From contig NZ_CP049838.1 in NCBI RefSeq assembly GCF_013085465.1, positions 2,852,001 to 2,916,000 of the forward strand: a stretch of DNA of 64,000 nt, written 5' to 3'. This document shows, one piece after another, positions 26,435 through 36,800 of the stretch; the first letter of the stretch is position 1, and each line of letters begins with the position of its first letter. The notes beneath the pieces are model-generated. The model did no database searches, was not told the origin of the DNA, and saw only the letters and a list, made by a program, of their open reading frames with translations. Made by a program: the position numbers and the translations under genes. The DNA comes from Streptomyces asoensis (GTDB lineage Bacteria; Actinomycetota; Actinomycetes; Streptomycetales; Streptomycetaceae).

Positions 26435-27547
26435 ATGGAGAACCTGCTCCGCCCCGTGATCGTGGTCGGCGGCTCGGTCGTGCTGACAGTCCTCATCGGC
26501 TGGGCCACCGACCGCCTGCTGTCCAAGGCCGACCTACGGCACCCCGAGACCCCGCTGTGGGGTCTGCTGCGCCGTGGCCGCATCCCCTATCAGCTCGTGC
26601 TGTGCGCGGCGATGCTGAGAGGGTCGTACGACGCCGCGCAGTTGCTGGAGGACCATCGGACCGGCATCGGCCAGTTCCTCACCCTGGTGCTGATCGGCTC
26701 GGCGGCCTGGCTGGTGATCAGGATCGCGGCGGCGATCGTCGAGACGTCGTACTCGCGCTACGCGCGCGTGCACCGCGATCCGGCCCGGGTCCGGCGGGTG
26801 CGGACCCAGGTGTCGCTGATCATGCGGGTGGTGGCGGCCGTCGTCGGGGTGGTCGCGGCGGCCTCGATGCTGCTGACGTTCCCCGCCATGCGCGCGGCGG
26901 GCGCCTCCCTGCTGGCCTCGGCCGGGATCCTCGGCATCGTCGCCGGTGTGGCCGCCCAGTCGACGCTGAGCAACATGTTCGCCGGCTTCCAGATCGCCTT
27001 CGGCGACATGGTGCGTATCGGCGACACGGTCGTGGTGGACGGCGAGTGGGGCACGGTCGAGGAGATCACCCTGACCTTCCTGACCGTGCGGACCTGGGAC
27101 GAGCGCCGGATCACGATGCCGGTCTCGTACTTCACCTCGAAGCCCTTCGAGAACTGGTCGCGCGGCACCCCGCAGATGACCGGCATCGTCTACTGGCACG
27201 TCGACCACGCGGCGCCGGTGGAGGCGATGCGCGAGAAGCTGCGCGACATCCTGCGCGACTGCCCGGCCTGGGACGGCCGTGCCTGCGGGCTCGACGTCAC
27301 CGACACCACGCCCAACACCATGCAGGTGCGGGCCCTGGTCACGGCGAAGGACGCCGACGACATCTGGACGGTGCGGGTGAAGGTCCGCGAGGAGATGATC
27401 CGCTGGCTGTCGAAGGACCACCCGTACGCGCTCCCGAGGGTCAACACGGCGGACGCGGCGCTGCCCCCGGGCCGTCTGCCCGGCCAGTCCCACTCCCCCG
27501 ACGGTGCGGCCCGTCGCGTCCACGAGCCGCCGCGGACGGGCCGCTGA
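26435..27547 (+). CDS. MscS-family mechanosensitive channel
   Basis: A 370-aa protein with transmembrane helices at about 7-27, 75-100, 128-150 and a pore helix at about 160-185. The pore-lining segment ASAGILGIVAGVAAQSTLSN, followed by MFAGFQIAFGDMVRIGDTVVV, is the MscS TM3/beta-domain signature. VEEITLTFLTVRTWDERRITMPVSYF is the conserved beta domain. The C-terminus (about 340-370) is a disordered Pro/Arg tail. It should release osmolytes on hypo-osmotic shock. Confidence 0.92.
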   Translation: MENLLRPVIVVGGSVVLTVLIGWATDRLLSKADLRHPETPLWGLLRRGRIPYQLVLCAAMLRGSYDAAQLLEDHRTGIGQFLTLVLIGSAAWLVIRIAAAIVETSYSRYARVHRDPARVRRVRTQVSLIMRVVAAVVGVVAAASMLLTFPAMRAAGASLLASAGILGIVAGVAAQSTLSNMFAGFQIAFGDMVRIGDTVVVDGEWGTVEEITLTFLTVRTWDERRITMPVSYFTSKPFENWSRGTPQMTGIVYWHVDHAAPVEAMREKLRDILRDCPAWDGRACGLDVTDTTPNTMQVRALVTAKDADDIWTVRVKVREEMIRWLSKDHPYALPRVNTADAALPPGRLPGQSHSPDGAARRVHEPPRTGR

Positions 27548-27550
27548 CCG

Positions 27551-28291
27551 TCAGTTCCCGCGCTCCGCGCCCCCGTTCACCTGGACGACCTGCGAAGTGA
27601 CGTGACCGGCGCCCGGGGATGCCAGCCAGTGCAGTGTGGCGGCGATGTCCCCGGGCGTCCCGGCGCGCCCGGTGAAGGTCTCGCCGACGAGCCGCTCGCG
27701 CCGCGCGGGCTCGATGGCGTCCCCGAAGAACCCGGTGTCCTCGACATACCCCGGGGCGACGAGGTTCGCGGTGATGCCCCGGGGCCCCAGCTCCCGGGCG
27801 AGATCACGGGCGTACGGGTGCAGCGCGGCCTTGGCGCCGCCGTAGGCCCCGCTGCCGGACCCCCGGTAGGCGGCGATCGAGCTGACGAACAGCACCCGCC
27901 CGCCCGGCGAGGCGAGCCGGTCCTTCAGGGCCTCGGTGAGCAGGGCGGCGCTGAGGGTGTTGCTGCGGAAGTTGACGGTCCAGTTGTGCGCGACACGGTC
28001 CAGCGGATCCTCACTGTCGCTCGGCGGCTCCAGATGTCCGGCGCCCCCGGCGCTGTGGACCAGCACGTCCACGGTCCCGAACTCCGCCTCGACGAACCGG
28101 GCGACTTCCCGCACCTGCTCCGGCTCGCTCAGATCCGCGGCGTAGGTGAGCGCCCCGGCCACCCCGGCCTTCTCGAGCACCTCCGCCCGCCGCCCGAGCA
28201 GCAGCACCCGATCCCCGTCCGCGGCGAAGACCTGCGCCGCGGCGAGCCCGATTCCTGTTCCGCCTCCACTGATCACCACATTGCGTGCCAT
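27551..28291 (-). CDS. SDR-family oxidoreductase
   Basis: A 246-aa classical short-chain dehydrogenase. The cofactor motif is VVISGGGTGIGLAAA, followed by LLLGRR (suggesting NADP), DLSEPEQV and VHSAGGAG; the catalytic Ser is in FVSSIAAYRG and the Tyr-Lys pair in AYGGAKAAL. The end GHVTSQVVQVNGGAERGN is typical. The substrate is not predictable. Its stop is 4 bp from the convergent MscS stop. Confidence 0.92.
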   Translation of the reverse strand: MARNVVISGGGTGIGLAAAQVFAADGDRVLLLGRRAEVLEKAGVAGALTYAADLSEPEQVREVARFVEAEFGTVDVLVHSAGGAGHLEPPSDSEDPLDRVAHNWTVNFRSNTLSAALLTEALKDRLASPGGRVLFVSSIAAYRGSGSGAYGGAKAALHPYARDLARELGPRGITANLVAPGYVEDTGFFGDAIEPARRERLVGETFTGRAGTPGDIAATLHWLASPGAGHVTSQVVQVNGGAERGN

Positions 28292-28383
28292 GGCCCGAGC
28301 GTAACGAGGAGTGCCGACAGGGGTCATGGCGGTTTACGCGACTGCCATGAACCGGGTGACTGCGGAAGGCGGGCCCGGTCACC

Positions 28384-29970
28384 TCAGCGGAGGCTGCGCA
28401 CGTCCAGATGCCGCAGCACGCGGTCCACGATCTCGGGATCGGCGCCCGGCTCGCTGCGCGCCGCGACCACCTCGTGCCGGGCCGCGCTCAGCATCTCCCC
28501 CTGGATCCGCCGCACCCGCTTCAGCCTGCGCACCCGCTGATCGTGGCCCTCCCGCCGTTCGTCCTCCCCGACGTCGGGGCTGATCCGCAACCCGATGTCG
28601 AAGGCCCGCCGCAGCATCTGCTCGGACAGCTCCTCCGGCAGGTCCTCCTCGGCCTCGATCTCCCGCAGCCGCTGCTTAGCCGCCTTCGCGGCCCGCACCG
28701 CGAGCTCCTTCTCGAACTCCTTCTCGCGGTCGCTGTCCGCCTGCACGTCGAGGCGCTTCACCAGCCACGGCAGGGTCAGTCCCTGAAGGACCAGCGTCGC
28801 CATGATCACGCCGAACGCGATGAAGATGATCTCGTCCCGGTCGGGGAAGGGCCCGCCGTCGTCGGTCTTCAGCGGCACGGCCAGCGCCAGCGCCACCGAG
28901 GCCACCCCGCGCATCCCGGCCCACCACATGACGAGGGTCTCCCGCCAGTTCGTCGGAATGTCCTCGAGGTGGTCCTGTCTGGCGTGCAGCCGTTGCGTCA
29001 GCCAGGTCGCCGGCAGCAGCCACAGCAGCCGTACGACGACTACCACGACCACGATCACCCCGGCCCAGCCCAGCATCTCCCCCCACCGCCCGGACGCCGT
29101 CCGGATCGCGTTGTGCAGCTCCAGGCCGATCAGCCCGAACGCGACGCCCGTGACGAGGGTGTCGATGATGTCCCAGAAGGTGTGGCCGGCCAGCCGGGTC
29201 AGCACGTCGTCGGGGTCCGTGGCGTACTCGGCGAGGAACATGGCCGTGGTCAGGACGGCCAGCACCCCCGACCCGTGGAACTCCTCCGCCAGCACGTACG
29301 AGGCGTACGGCACCAGGAGCGTCAGTCCGATCTGCAACGTCGTGTCCCCGAGGACGTCCAGCAGCCTGTTCGCGCCCCAGCCGAGCGCGACGCCCACCGC
29401 CACCGCCACCACCGCGGACAGCACCAGGTCGAGTCCGGCCTGCCACGGCGAGAACGAGCCGCTCACGGCCGCGGCGATCGCGACGTGGTAGAGCACGATG
29501 GCCGTCACATCGTTGAACAGCCCCTCGCCCTCCAGGATGGACACCAGCCGGCGGGGAAGGCCGAGCTGTCCGGCCACGGCGGTGGCGGCCACCGGATCGG
29601 GCGGCGCGACCAGCGCGCCCAGCGCCACGGCCGCGGCGATCGGCAGCCCCGGCACGATCGTGTGGGCCACGGCCGCCACGCACACCGTCGTGACGAACAC
29701 CAGCGCCACGGCCAGCAGGAAGATCGGCCGCACGTTCGACGCGAACTGCCGCCACGAGGTCCGCCGCACCGCCGCGTACAGGAGGGGCGGCAGCAGGAGG
29801 GGCAGGATCAGGTCCGGCGGGATGTCCACGTTGGGCACGAAGTCGAGCACGGCGAGGACGATCCCGAGCAGGGTCATGAGCACCGGCGCCGGCAACCCGA
29901 ACCGGTCCCCGACCGGGACGCTCACCACGGCCCCGAGCAACAGGACGAACAACAGGGCCAGTTGGTCCAC
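28384..29970 (-). CDS. Na+/H+ antiporter, CPA1/NhaP type
   Basis: A 528-aa antiporter with about 12 transmembrane helices in residues 1-410. Ion-site motifs are GALVAPPDPVAATAVAG and EGEGLFNDVTAIVLYHVAIA, and MRGVASVALALAVPL is the conserved arginine-bearing helix. The last 115 residues are a cytoplasmic, highly charged helical domain (DREKEFEKELAVRAAKAAKQ onward) that may regulate activity. It should extrude Na+ or K+ in exchange for protons for pH and salt homeostasis. Its start is 67 bp from the end of the GNAT gene on the same strand. Confidence 0.93.
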   Translation of the reverse strand: MDQLALLFVLLLGAVVSVPVGDRFGLPAPVLMTLLGIVLAVLDFVPNVDIPPDLILPLLLPPLLYAAVRRTSWRQFASNVRPIFLLAVALVFVTTVCVAAVAHTIVPGLPIAAAVALGALVAPPDPVAATAVAGQLGLPRRLVSILEGEGLFNDVTAIVLYHVAIAAAVSGSFSPWQAGLDLVLSAVVAVAVGVALGWGANRLLDVLGDTTLQIGLTLLVPYASYVLAEEFHGSGVLAVLTTAMFLAEYATDPDDVLTRLAGHTFWDIIDTLVTGVAFGLIGLELHNAIRTASGRWGEMLGWAGVIVVVVVVVRLLWLLPATWLTQRLHARQDHLEDIPTNWRETLVMWWAGMRGVASVALALAVPLKTDDGGPFPDRDEIIFIAFGVIMATLVLQGLTLPWLVKRLDVQADSDREKEFEKELAVRAAKAAKQRLREIEAEEDLPEELSEQMLRRAFDIGLRISPDVGEDERREGHDQRVRRLKRVRRIQGEMLSAARHEVVAARSEPGADPEIVDRVLRHLDVRSLR

Positions 29971-30036
29971 GGTCAGCGCTCCGGGTCTAGACGATCAAGA
30001 ACATCCAGACCTCCAGCGTCGCACGACCACCGTCCG

Positions 30037-30510
30037 CTACAGAGAACGCCGCATGGACCGGTGCGGAATCCCCGCCTCCATGTCCTGCGGCCCGTACGCC
30101 ACGTACCCCAGCCGCTCGTAGAACCCCAGCGCCTGCGTCTGTGCGTGCAGGTCCACCGCCGCGAGTCCCCGCGCGCGTGCCGCCTCCTCGATGGCCCGCA
30201 CCAGCGCGACCCCGACGCCCAGCCCACGCGCCTCGCGTGTCACGGCGAGCCGCCCCAGCGAGCCCACCGACGGGTCGCCGCCGGTCCTGTCGGCGGCCGC
30301 CTCGCCGTACAGCAGCCGCCCGGTGCCGAGCGGCAGCCCGTCCTCCCGGACCGCCAGCACATGGACGGCGCCCGCGTCGTGCGCGTCGTACTCCAGGTCC
30401 TCGGGCACGCCCTGCTCGCCGACGAAGACCTCCTTGCGCACCGCGAAGCACGCCTCCAGGTCGGCGGGGTCCTCGGCGACCCGCACCGCGTACCCGTGCG
30501 GGCCGCTCAT
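30037..30510 (-). CDS. GNAT-family acetyltransferase (ElaA-like)
   Basis: A 157-aa acetyltransferase. [19 protein letters not shown] is the ElaA/GNAT N-terminal motif, [20 protein letters not shown] is the acetyl-CoA-binding motif A, and [16 protein letters not shown] is motif B. The acceptor is unknown. Its start overlaps the stop of the upstream pseudouridine synthase (ATGA), so the two are coupled. Confidence 0.9.
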   Translation of the reverse strand: MSGPHGYAVRVAEDPADLEACFAVRKEVFVGEQGVPEDLEYDAHDAGAVHVLAVREDGLPLGTGRLLYGEAAADRTGGDPSVGSLGRLAVTREARGLGVGVALVRAIEEAARARGLAAVDLHAQTQALGFYERLGYVAYGPQDMEAGIPHRSMRRSL

Positions 30511-31451
30511 CCGTAGGTCTCCTCGCGGACCTGCTCCAGGGCCTTGGCCAGGTCCTCGGGGTAGTCACTGGCGAACTCCGCCCACTGCCCGTCCCCGGGG
30601 TGCTCGAAGCCCAGCCGCACCGCGTGCAGCCACTGCCGGGTCAGGCCCAGCCGCTTGGACAGCGTGGGGTCGGCGCCGTACGTCAGGTCGCCGACGCAGG
30701 GGTGGCGGTGGGCGGCCATGTGGACGCGGATCTGGTGCGTACGGCCCGTCTCCAGCTTCACGTCCAGCAGGGAGGCCGCGCGGAAGGCCTCGATCAGGTC
30801 GTAGTGCGTGACGGACGGCTTGCCCTCGGCCGTGACCGCCCACTTGTAGTCGTGGTGCGGGTGCCGGCCGATGGGCGCGTCGATCGTGCCGCTGGTCGGG
30901 TCGGGGTGGCCCTGGACGAGCGTGTGGTAGCGCTTGTCGACCGTGCGCTCCTTGAACTGGCGCTTCAGCGACGTGTACGCCCGCTCCGACTTGGCGACCA
31001 CCATCAGCCCCGAGGTGCCGACGTCCAGCCGGTGCACGATGCCCTGGCGCTCGGCGGCACCGGAGGTGGAGATGCGGTACCCGGCGGCGGCGAGCCCGCC
31101 GATGACGGTCGTCCCGCTCCAGCCGGGCGACGGGTGCGCGGCCACGCCGACCGGCTTGACGATCACGACCACGTCGTCGTCGTCGTGCACGATCTCCATG
31201 CCTTCGACCGGCTCGGCGACGATCTGCACCGGCGCCGGTGCCTGCGGCATCTCGACCTCCAGCCAGGCCCCGCCGATCACCCGCTCGGATTTGCCGACCA
31301 CCGAGCCGTCGACCGTGACCTTCCCCGCCGCAGCCAGCTCGGCGGCCTTCGTACGGGAGAAGCCGAACATGCGGGAGATGGCGGCGTCTACGCGCTCGCC
31401 CTCCAGGCCGTCCGGCACGGGCAGGGTACGGGTCTCGGGAATCGTGCTCAC
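30507..31451 (-). CDS. rluD: RluA/RluD-family 23S rRNA pseudouridine synthase
   Basis: A 314-aa enzyme. An N-terminal S4 RNA-binding domain (about 15-75, [20 protein letters not shown]) precedes the synthase domain. The catalytic Asp is in [19 protein letters not shown]; further marks are [26 protein letters not shown] and [10 protein letters not shown]. RluD types modify helix 69 of 23S rRNA; assignment to RluD over RluC is by overall similarity and gene context beside lspA, where the homologue is usual in actinobacteria. The start is GTG at 31451. Confidence 0.88.
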   Translation of the reverse strand: MSTIPETRTLPVPDGLEGERVDAAISRMFGFSRTKAAELAAAGKVTVDGSVVGKSERVIGGAWLEVEMPQAPAPVQIVAEPVEGMEIVHDDDDVVVIVKPVGVAAHPSPGWSGTTVIGGLAAAGYRISTSGAAERQGIVHRLDVGTSGLMVVAKSERAYTSLKRQFKERTVDKRYHTLVQGHPDPTSGTIDAPIGRHPHHDYKWAVTAEGKPSVTHYDLIEAFRAASLLDVKLETGRTHQIRVHMAAHRHPCVGDLTYGADPTLSKRLGLTRQWLHAVRLGFEHPGDGQWAEFASDYPEDLAKALEQVREETYG

Positions 31452-31513
31452 CCGTCGAGTATGCCGGACGGCTCCGGTACCGCCGTACGGCCCTGTGGAC
31501 AACCGCCGGGCGG

Positions 31514-32110
31514 TCAGTCCTTGTGGACGGTCCCGTCCGGGTCCAGGCCCTTGAAGGACAGCAGCACGATCAGGATGCCGCCGCAGACGATCGCCGAGTC
31601 CGCGAGGTTGAAGACCGCGAAGTGCTTCGGGGCGATGAAGTCCACCACCGCGCCCTCGAAGACGCCCGGCGCGCGGAAGATCCGGTCGGTGAGGTTGCCC
31701 AGCGCGCCGCCCAGCAGCAGCCCCAGGGCGATCGCCCAGGGCAGGCTGTAGAGCTTGCGGGCGAGCCGGGCGATCACCACGATCACGGCCGTCGCGATCA
31801 CCGTGAAAATGATGGTGAACGCCTCACCGAAGCCGAAGGCCGCCCCCGCGTTGCGGATGGCCTCGAACTTCAGCCAGTCCCCGACGATCTCGATCGGCGC
31901 CTGGTGCTCCAGCTTGGCGACCACGATCATCTTGCTCACCAGGTCGATCACGTACGCGAACGTGGCGACGGTGAAGAGCACGGCGATCCGGCGCTTGCCC
32001 CTGGGCCGCGCCTCGGTGCTCTCCTGCCCGTCCGGGCCGGACGACTGCTCCGGCTCGGATCCCGCCTCTGGGATGTCCGGCGTACCGATGACGCGCTCCG
32101 CCTCTGCCAC
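31514..32110 (-). CDS. lspA: Lipoprotein signal peptidase (signal peptidase II)
   Basis: A 198-aa aspartic protease with four transmembrane helices that removes signal peptides from prolipoproteins. The two catalytic aspartates lie in [15 protein letters not shown] and [14 protein letters not shown] polar N-terminal extension of about 40 residues (Glu/Pro/Ser-rich) precedes the first helix, longer than in most bacteria but common in Streptomyces. The start is GTG at 32110. It lies between rluD and ddbA, all on the minus strand. Confidence 0.95.
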   Translation of the reverse strand: MAEAERVIGTPDIPEAGSEPEQSSGPDGQESTEARPRGKRRIAVLFTVATFAYVIDLVSKMIVVAKLEHQAPIEIVGDWLKFEAIRNAGAAFGFGEAFTIIFTVIATAVIVVIARLARKLYSLPWAIALGLLLGGALGNLTDRIFRAPGVFEGAVVDFIAPKHFAVFNLADSAIVCGGILIVLLSFKGLDPDGTVHKD

Positions 32111-32177
32111 GTGAGTCCCTCAACCTAGGTACCTGACTGAGGACGAGGGTACGGCACACCCCCCGACCGCCAGGTGA

Positions 32178-33203
32178 TCAGTACCGGCGCTCCTGCTTCT
32201 GCTTGCACTCGACACACAGCGTGGCCCTCGGGAAGGCCTGCATCCGGGCCTTGCCGATGGCCTGGCCACAGTTCTCGCACAGGCCGTACGTGCCGGCGTC
32301 CAGCCGCTCCAGGGCGTGCTCGGTCTGGATCAGCATCTCGCGCGCGTTGGCGGCCAGCGCCAGTTCGTGTTCACGCGTGATGTTCTTCGTCCCGGTGTCC
32401 GCCTGGTCGTCGCCCGCGCCGTCCCCCGAGTCCCGCATCAGCCCCGTCAGGGCCGCCTCGGACGAGGCGAGCTCCGCCCGCAGCCGCCCCTGCTCGGACT
32501 GGAGCTCCGCACGGGCCTCCTCGACCTCCTCCGGCGTCCACGGCTCCTCGCCGGGGCGCACCGCGAGCTCGCCTGGCTCCACCGCCGCGAGGCGTGCCTT
32601 GGGAACAGCGGTCTTCGCCGCCGTGGCCGTACCCGGAGTCTTCTTCGCAACCACAGTCGTGGCTCCCGTCTGCTCCGCGGCCGAGGCCGCGCCCACCTTC
32701 TTGGCCGTGCTCTTCCTGCCCGCACTCGTCCCGGTCACGCCTTCGGCGGCGGCGATCTTCTCGGCCACCGCCTCCTCGGCGGTGACCTTCTTGGCACCCG
32801 CCTTCTTGGCAGCCGCCTTCTTCGCGCTCGTCGCCTCCGCCGGGGCCGCCTTCTTCGCGCTCGTCGCCTCCGCCGGGGCCGCCTTCTTCGCGCTCGTCGC
32901 CTCCGCCGGGGCCGCCTTCTTGACGACTGCCTTCTTGGCGGCTGTCTTCTTGGCAACCGCCTTCGTGGCCACCGCCGCCTCCGTGGCCGCCTTCTTCACC
33001 GTGCTCTTCGCGGCGCCCTTCTTCGCGGCGGCCGACTTCTTGGCCGCAACCTTCCTCGGTGCCCCGGCCGCAGCGGACCGCACCGTCTTCACGGCCTTGG
33101 CGTCCTTGGCCGCGCCGCCGGAGGCAGAGGCACCTGAGGCACCGGAGGCACTCGTGGAGCTGCCGGACGCCGACTGCTGTACGGCGGTCTTCTTCGCCAC
33201 CAT
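32178..33203 (-). CDS. ddbA: Histone H1-like / DksA-TraR zinc-finger hybrid (DdbA-type)
   Basis: A 341-aa protein with two parts. Residues 1-210 are Lys/Ala-rich and low-complexity (KKAAAKKAGAKK and similar), like a eukaryotic histone H1 tail or the HupS tail. Residues 225-341 are a DksA/TraR domain with the coiled region and the zinc finger CENCGQAIGKARMQAFPRA then CVECK. From the literature I recall the S. coelicolor homologue (SCO2075) described as DdbA, a DNA-compacting protein with a DksA-like end. Three perfect 33-bp repeats lie in the tail (32821-32919). The ATG at 33203 is preceded by GAAGGGG. Confidence 0.9.
   Translation of the reverse strand: MVAKKTAVQQSASGSSTSASGASGASASGGAAKDAKAVKTVRSAAAGAPRKVAAKKSAAAKKGAAKSTVKKAATEAAVATKAVAKKTAAKKAVVKKAAPAEATSAKKAAPAEATSAKKAAPAEATSAKKAAAKKAGAKKVTAEEAVAEKIAAAEGVTGTSAGRKSTAKKVGAASAAEQTGATTVVAKKTPGTATAAKTAVPKARLAAVEPGELAVRPGEEPWTPEEVEEARAELQSEQGRLRAELASSEAALTGLMRDSGDGAGDDQADTGTKNITREHELALAANAREMLIQTEHALERLDAGTYGLCENCGQAIGKARMQAFPRATLCVECKQKQERRY
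32821..32919 (-). repeat. 33-bp perfect triple repeat in ddbA
   Basis: TTCGCGCTCGTCGCCTCCGC plus 13 further bases occurs three times without a mismatch (32821-32853, 32854-32886, 32887-32919). It encodes the 11-residue unit KKAAPAEATSA three times in the histone-like tail. The identity at wobble positions points to recent expansion. Confidence 0.95.
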
Positions 33204-33510
33204 GGCCGCGGCCCCTTCACATATTGTGATCTTGCACGCGAATCGTGCTGGGACGATAAATCGACTTGGAGCCCGCGGCAACGGGGCGCACCGCCCGATT
33301 CGCCCGCCTCGCGCACGCCACGCGCACGCCACGCGGCAAGCCTGCATCCGTTGTGCCCAGCTCCATGCCGGGTAATCCGCCGAGCCGGGCATCCCGGAAT
33401 CTGAACGCCCACACCATCCCACAAAGCCACCATTCGGGTTATTTCGGACCGAGTCATCGGCCGGGCCCCGCGCCCCCGAAAACCCGTCGGCCGCTGTCGC
33501 CGGGGAGCCG

Positions 33511-33516
33511 TACACT
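33511..33516 (+). promoter_or_regulatory. ileS: Probable -10 element of the ileS leader
   Basis: TACACT matches the actinobacterial -10 consensus and stands immediately upstream of the structured T-box leader. The -35 region (about 33488-33493) is poor. The region 33204-33510 otherwise holds only the ddbA promoter side and a short CACGCCACG direct repeat near 33315-33340. Confidence 0.4.
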
Positions 33517-33826
33517 GAGCGGAGCGAAAAGTGTGGATGGGGACGAGTAGCGGCGTACGCAGCCCAGAGCGACCCGGGGTCGGTGGAAGCCCGGGGGCGA
33601 GCGCGACGTGAAGATCACCCCGGAGCCGCCGGAGGAAAGCCGCAGCCGACAGGCAAGGGTCAGTAGAACCGGCATCGCGACCCCAATGAGGGGGCTCACC
33701 GGCGCGTAGAGCGCACCGGAGGGCCAAGGAGGGTGGTACCGCGGGAGCGCGCCGCACATGGCGTAGACAGGCAAGTCGGCTCTCGTCCCTCCGACGGAAG
33801 GCAGTATGTCCGCCGGAGGAAGCTCG
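33517..33826 (+). promoter_or_regulatory. ileS: T-box riboswitch leader of ileS (translational type)
   Basis: The T-box sequence AGGGTGGTACCGCGGG is at 33730-33745, and this is the defining element that pairs with the acceptor end of uncharged tRNA. An ATC (Ile) codon in the loop GTGAAGATCACC at 33614-33616 is a plausible specifier in a short stem I. Near the 3' end CCTCCG (33788-33793) is complementary to CGGAGG (33814-33819), the ribosome-binding site in front of the TTG start. That is the sequestrator expected for actinobacterial T-boxes, which control translation initiation and not termination. Uncharged tRNA-Ile would open the site and raise IleRS synthesis. Confidence 0.88.
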
Positions 33827-36800
33827 TTGAATACGCAGCCGCAGTATCGCCAGGTGCCCGCCCAGGTCGACCTGCCCGCCCTCGAGCACGCGGTGCTCGA
33901 CTTCTGGCGCGAGCAGAAGATCTTCGCCAAGAGCCTGGAGCAGTCCGAGGGCCGCCCCGAATGGGTGTTCTACGAGGGCCCGCCCACCGCCAACGGCATG
34001 CCGGGCGCCCACCACATCGAGGCGCGCGTCTTCAAGGACGTCTTCCCCCGCTTCCGCACCATGCGTGGCTACCACGTGGCCCGCAAGGCCGGCTGGGACT
34101 GCCACGGCCTCCCGGTGGAGCTGGCGGTCGAGAAGGAGCTCGGCTTCTCCGGCAAGCAGGACATCGAGGCGTACGGCATCGCCGCCTTCAACGACAAGTG
34201 CCGCGAGTCCGTGCTCCGCCACACCGACGCGTTCTCCGAGCTGACGACCCGCATGGGCTACTGGGTCGACCTCGACGACGCCTACGTCACGATGGACCCC
34301 GAGTACATCGAGTCGGTCTGGTGGTCGCTGAAGGAGATCTTCAACAAGGGCCTGCTGGTCCAGGACCACCGCGTCGCCCCCTGGTGTCCCCGCTGCGGCA
34401 CGGGTCTGTCCGACCACGAGCTGGCCCAGGGCTACGAGACGGTCGTCGACCCGTCCGTGTACGTCCGTTTCCCACTCACCTCCGGTCCGCTCGCCGGCGA
34501 AGCCGCCCTCCTGGTCTGGACGACGACGCCCTGGACCCTGGTCTCCAACACGGCCGTGGCCGCGCACCCCGAGGTCCCCTACGTCGTGGCGACCAACGGC
34601 GAGGAGAAGCTCGTCGTCGCCGAGCCGCTGGTCGCCAAGGCGCTCGGCGAGGGCTGGGAGACCACCGGCCAGACCTTCACCGGCGCCGAAATGGAGCGCT
34701 GGACCTATCAACGTCCGTTCGAGCTGGTGGAGTTCCCGGAGCCCGCCCACTACGTGGTGAACGCCGAGTACGTCACCACCGAGGACGGCACCGGTCTGGT
34801 CCACCAGTCCCCCGCCTTCGGTGAGGACGACCTCAAGGTCTGCCGCTCCTACGGCCTGCCCGTCGTCAACCCGGTGCGCCCGGACGGCACCTTCGAGGAG
34901 TCCGTCCCGATGGTCGGCGGCGTCTTCTTCAAGAAGGCGGACGAAAAGCTCACCGAGGACCTCCAGCAGCGCGGCCTCCTCTTCAAGCACATTCCGTACG
35001 AGCACAGCTACCCGCACTGCTGGCGCTGCCACACCGCGCTCCTCTACTACGCGCAGCCGTCCTGGTACATCCGCACGACGGCCGTCAAGGACCGCCTCAT
35101 CCAGGAGAACGAGAAGACCAACTGGTTCCCGGACACGGTCAAGCACGGCCGGTACGGCGACTGGCTGAACAACAACATCGACTGGGCGCTCTCCCGCAAC
35201 CGCTACTGGGGCACCCCGCTGCCGATCTGGCGCTGCGAGGACGACCACCTCACCGTCGCCGGCTCCCGCGCGGAGCTCACCGAGCTGACCGGCACCGACC
35301 AGTCCGAGCTGGACCCGCACCGCCCGTACATCGACGCGGTCACCTTCGCCTGCCCCCACGACGACTGCGGGCGAACGGCCACGCGCGTGCCGGAGGTCAT
35401 CGACGCCTGGTACGACTCGGGTTCGATGCCGTTCGCGCAGTGGGGCTACCCGTACAAGAACAAGGACCTCTTCGAGTCCCGCTACCCGGCGCAGTTCATC
35501 AGCGAGGCCATCGACCAGACCCGCGGCTGGTTCTACACGCTGATGGCCGTCGGCACGCTGGTCTTCGACAAGTCGTCGTACGAGAACGTCGTCTGCCTGG
35601 GCCACATCCTCGCCGAGGACGGCCGCAAGATGTCCAAGCACCTGGGCAACATCCTTCAGCCGATCCCGCTGATGGACCAGCACGGCGCCGACGCGGTCCG
35701 CTGGTTCATGGCGGCCGGCGGCTCCCCGTGGGCGGCCCGCCGCGTGGGCCACAACACCATCCAGGAGGTCGTCCGCAAGACGCTCCTGACGTACTGGAAC
35801 ACGGTCGCCTTCCAGGCCCTGTACGCCCGTACGTCGGGCTGGGCGCCGAGCGAGGCCGACCCGGCCCCGGCCGACCGCCCGGTCCTGGACCGCTGGCTGC
35901 TCTCCGAACTCCACGCGCTCACCGACCAGGTGACGCAGGCTCTGGAGGCGTACGACACCCAGCGTGCCGGCAAGCTGCTCTCCGCGTTCGTCGACGACCT
36001 GTCCAACTGGTACGTCCGCCGCTCCCGTCGCCGCTTCTGGCAGGGCGACAAGGCCGCGCTGCGCACCCTGCACGAGGTCGTGGAGACGGTCACCAAGCTG
36101 ATGGCCCCGCTGACGCCGTTCATCACCGAGCGGGTCTGGCAGGACCTCGTGGTGCCGGTCACCCCGGGCGCCCCGGACTCCGTCCACCTGGCCGCCTGGC
36201 CGGAGGCCGACCTCTCCGCGATCGACCCGGAGCTGTCGAAGCAGATGGTCCTGGTCCGCCGCCTGGTGGAGCTGGGCCGCGCCACGCGCGCGGAGTCGGG
36301 CGTGAAGACCCGCCAGCCCCTGAAGCGCGCCCTGATCGCCGCGAGCGGCTTCGACGCCCTCGACCGCGAGCTGCACGGGCAGATCACGGAGGAGCTCAAC
36401 GTCGAGTCGCTGGCGTCCCTCTCCGAGGTAGGCGGCAGCCTGGTCGACACGACCGCCAAGGCCAACTTCCGCGCCCTCGGCAAGCGGTTCGGCAAGCGCG
36501 TCCAGGACGTGGCCAAGGCCGTCGCGAACGCCGACGCGGCCGCGCTCTCCCTCGCCCTGCGCGAGGGCACGGCCTCGGTGGAGGTCGACGGCGAGACGAT
36601 CACCCTGGCCCCCGACGAGGTCATCATCACGGAGACCCCGCGCGAGGGCTGGTCGGTCGCCTCCGACTCCGGTGCGACGGTCGCCCTCGACCTGGAGATC
36701 ACCGAGGAGCTGCGCCGCGCGGGCCTGGCCCGGGACGCGATCCGGCTGATCCAGGAGGCCCGCAAGAACAGCGGCCTCGACGTCGCCGACCGCATCGCGC

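Noticed and set aside
33806..33826. ATG 33806 as the ileS start
   Set aside because: It would add only 7 non-conserved residues, and the sequestrator pairing covers the GGAGG in front of TTG 33827. I kept it as an alternative only.
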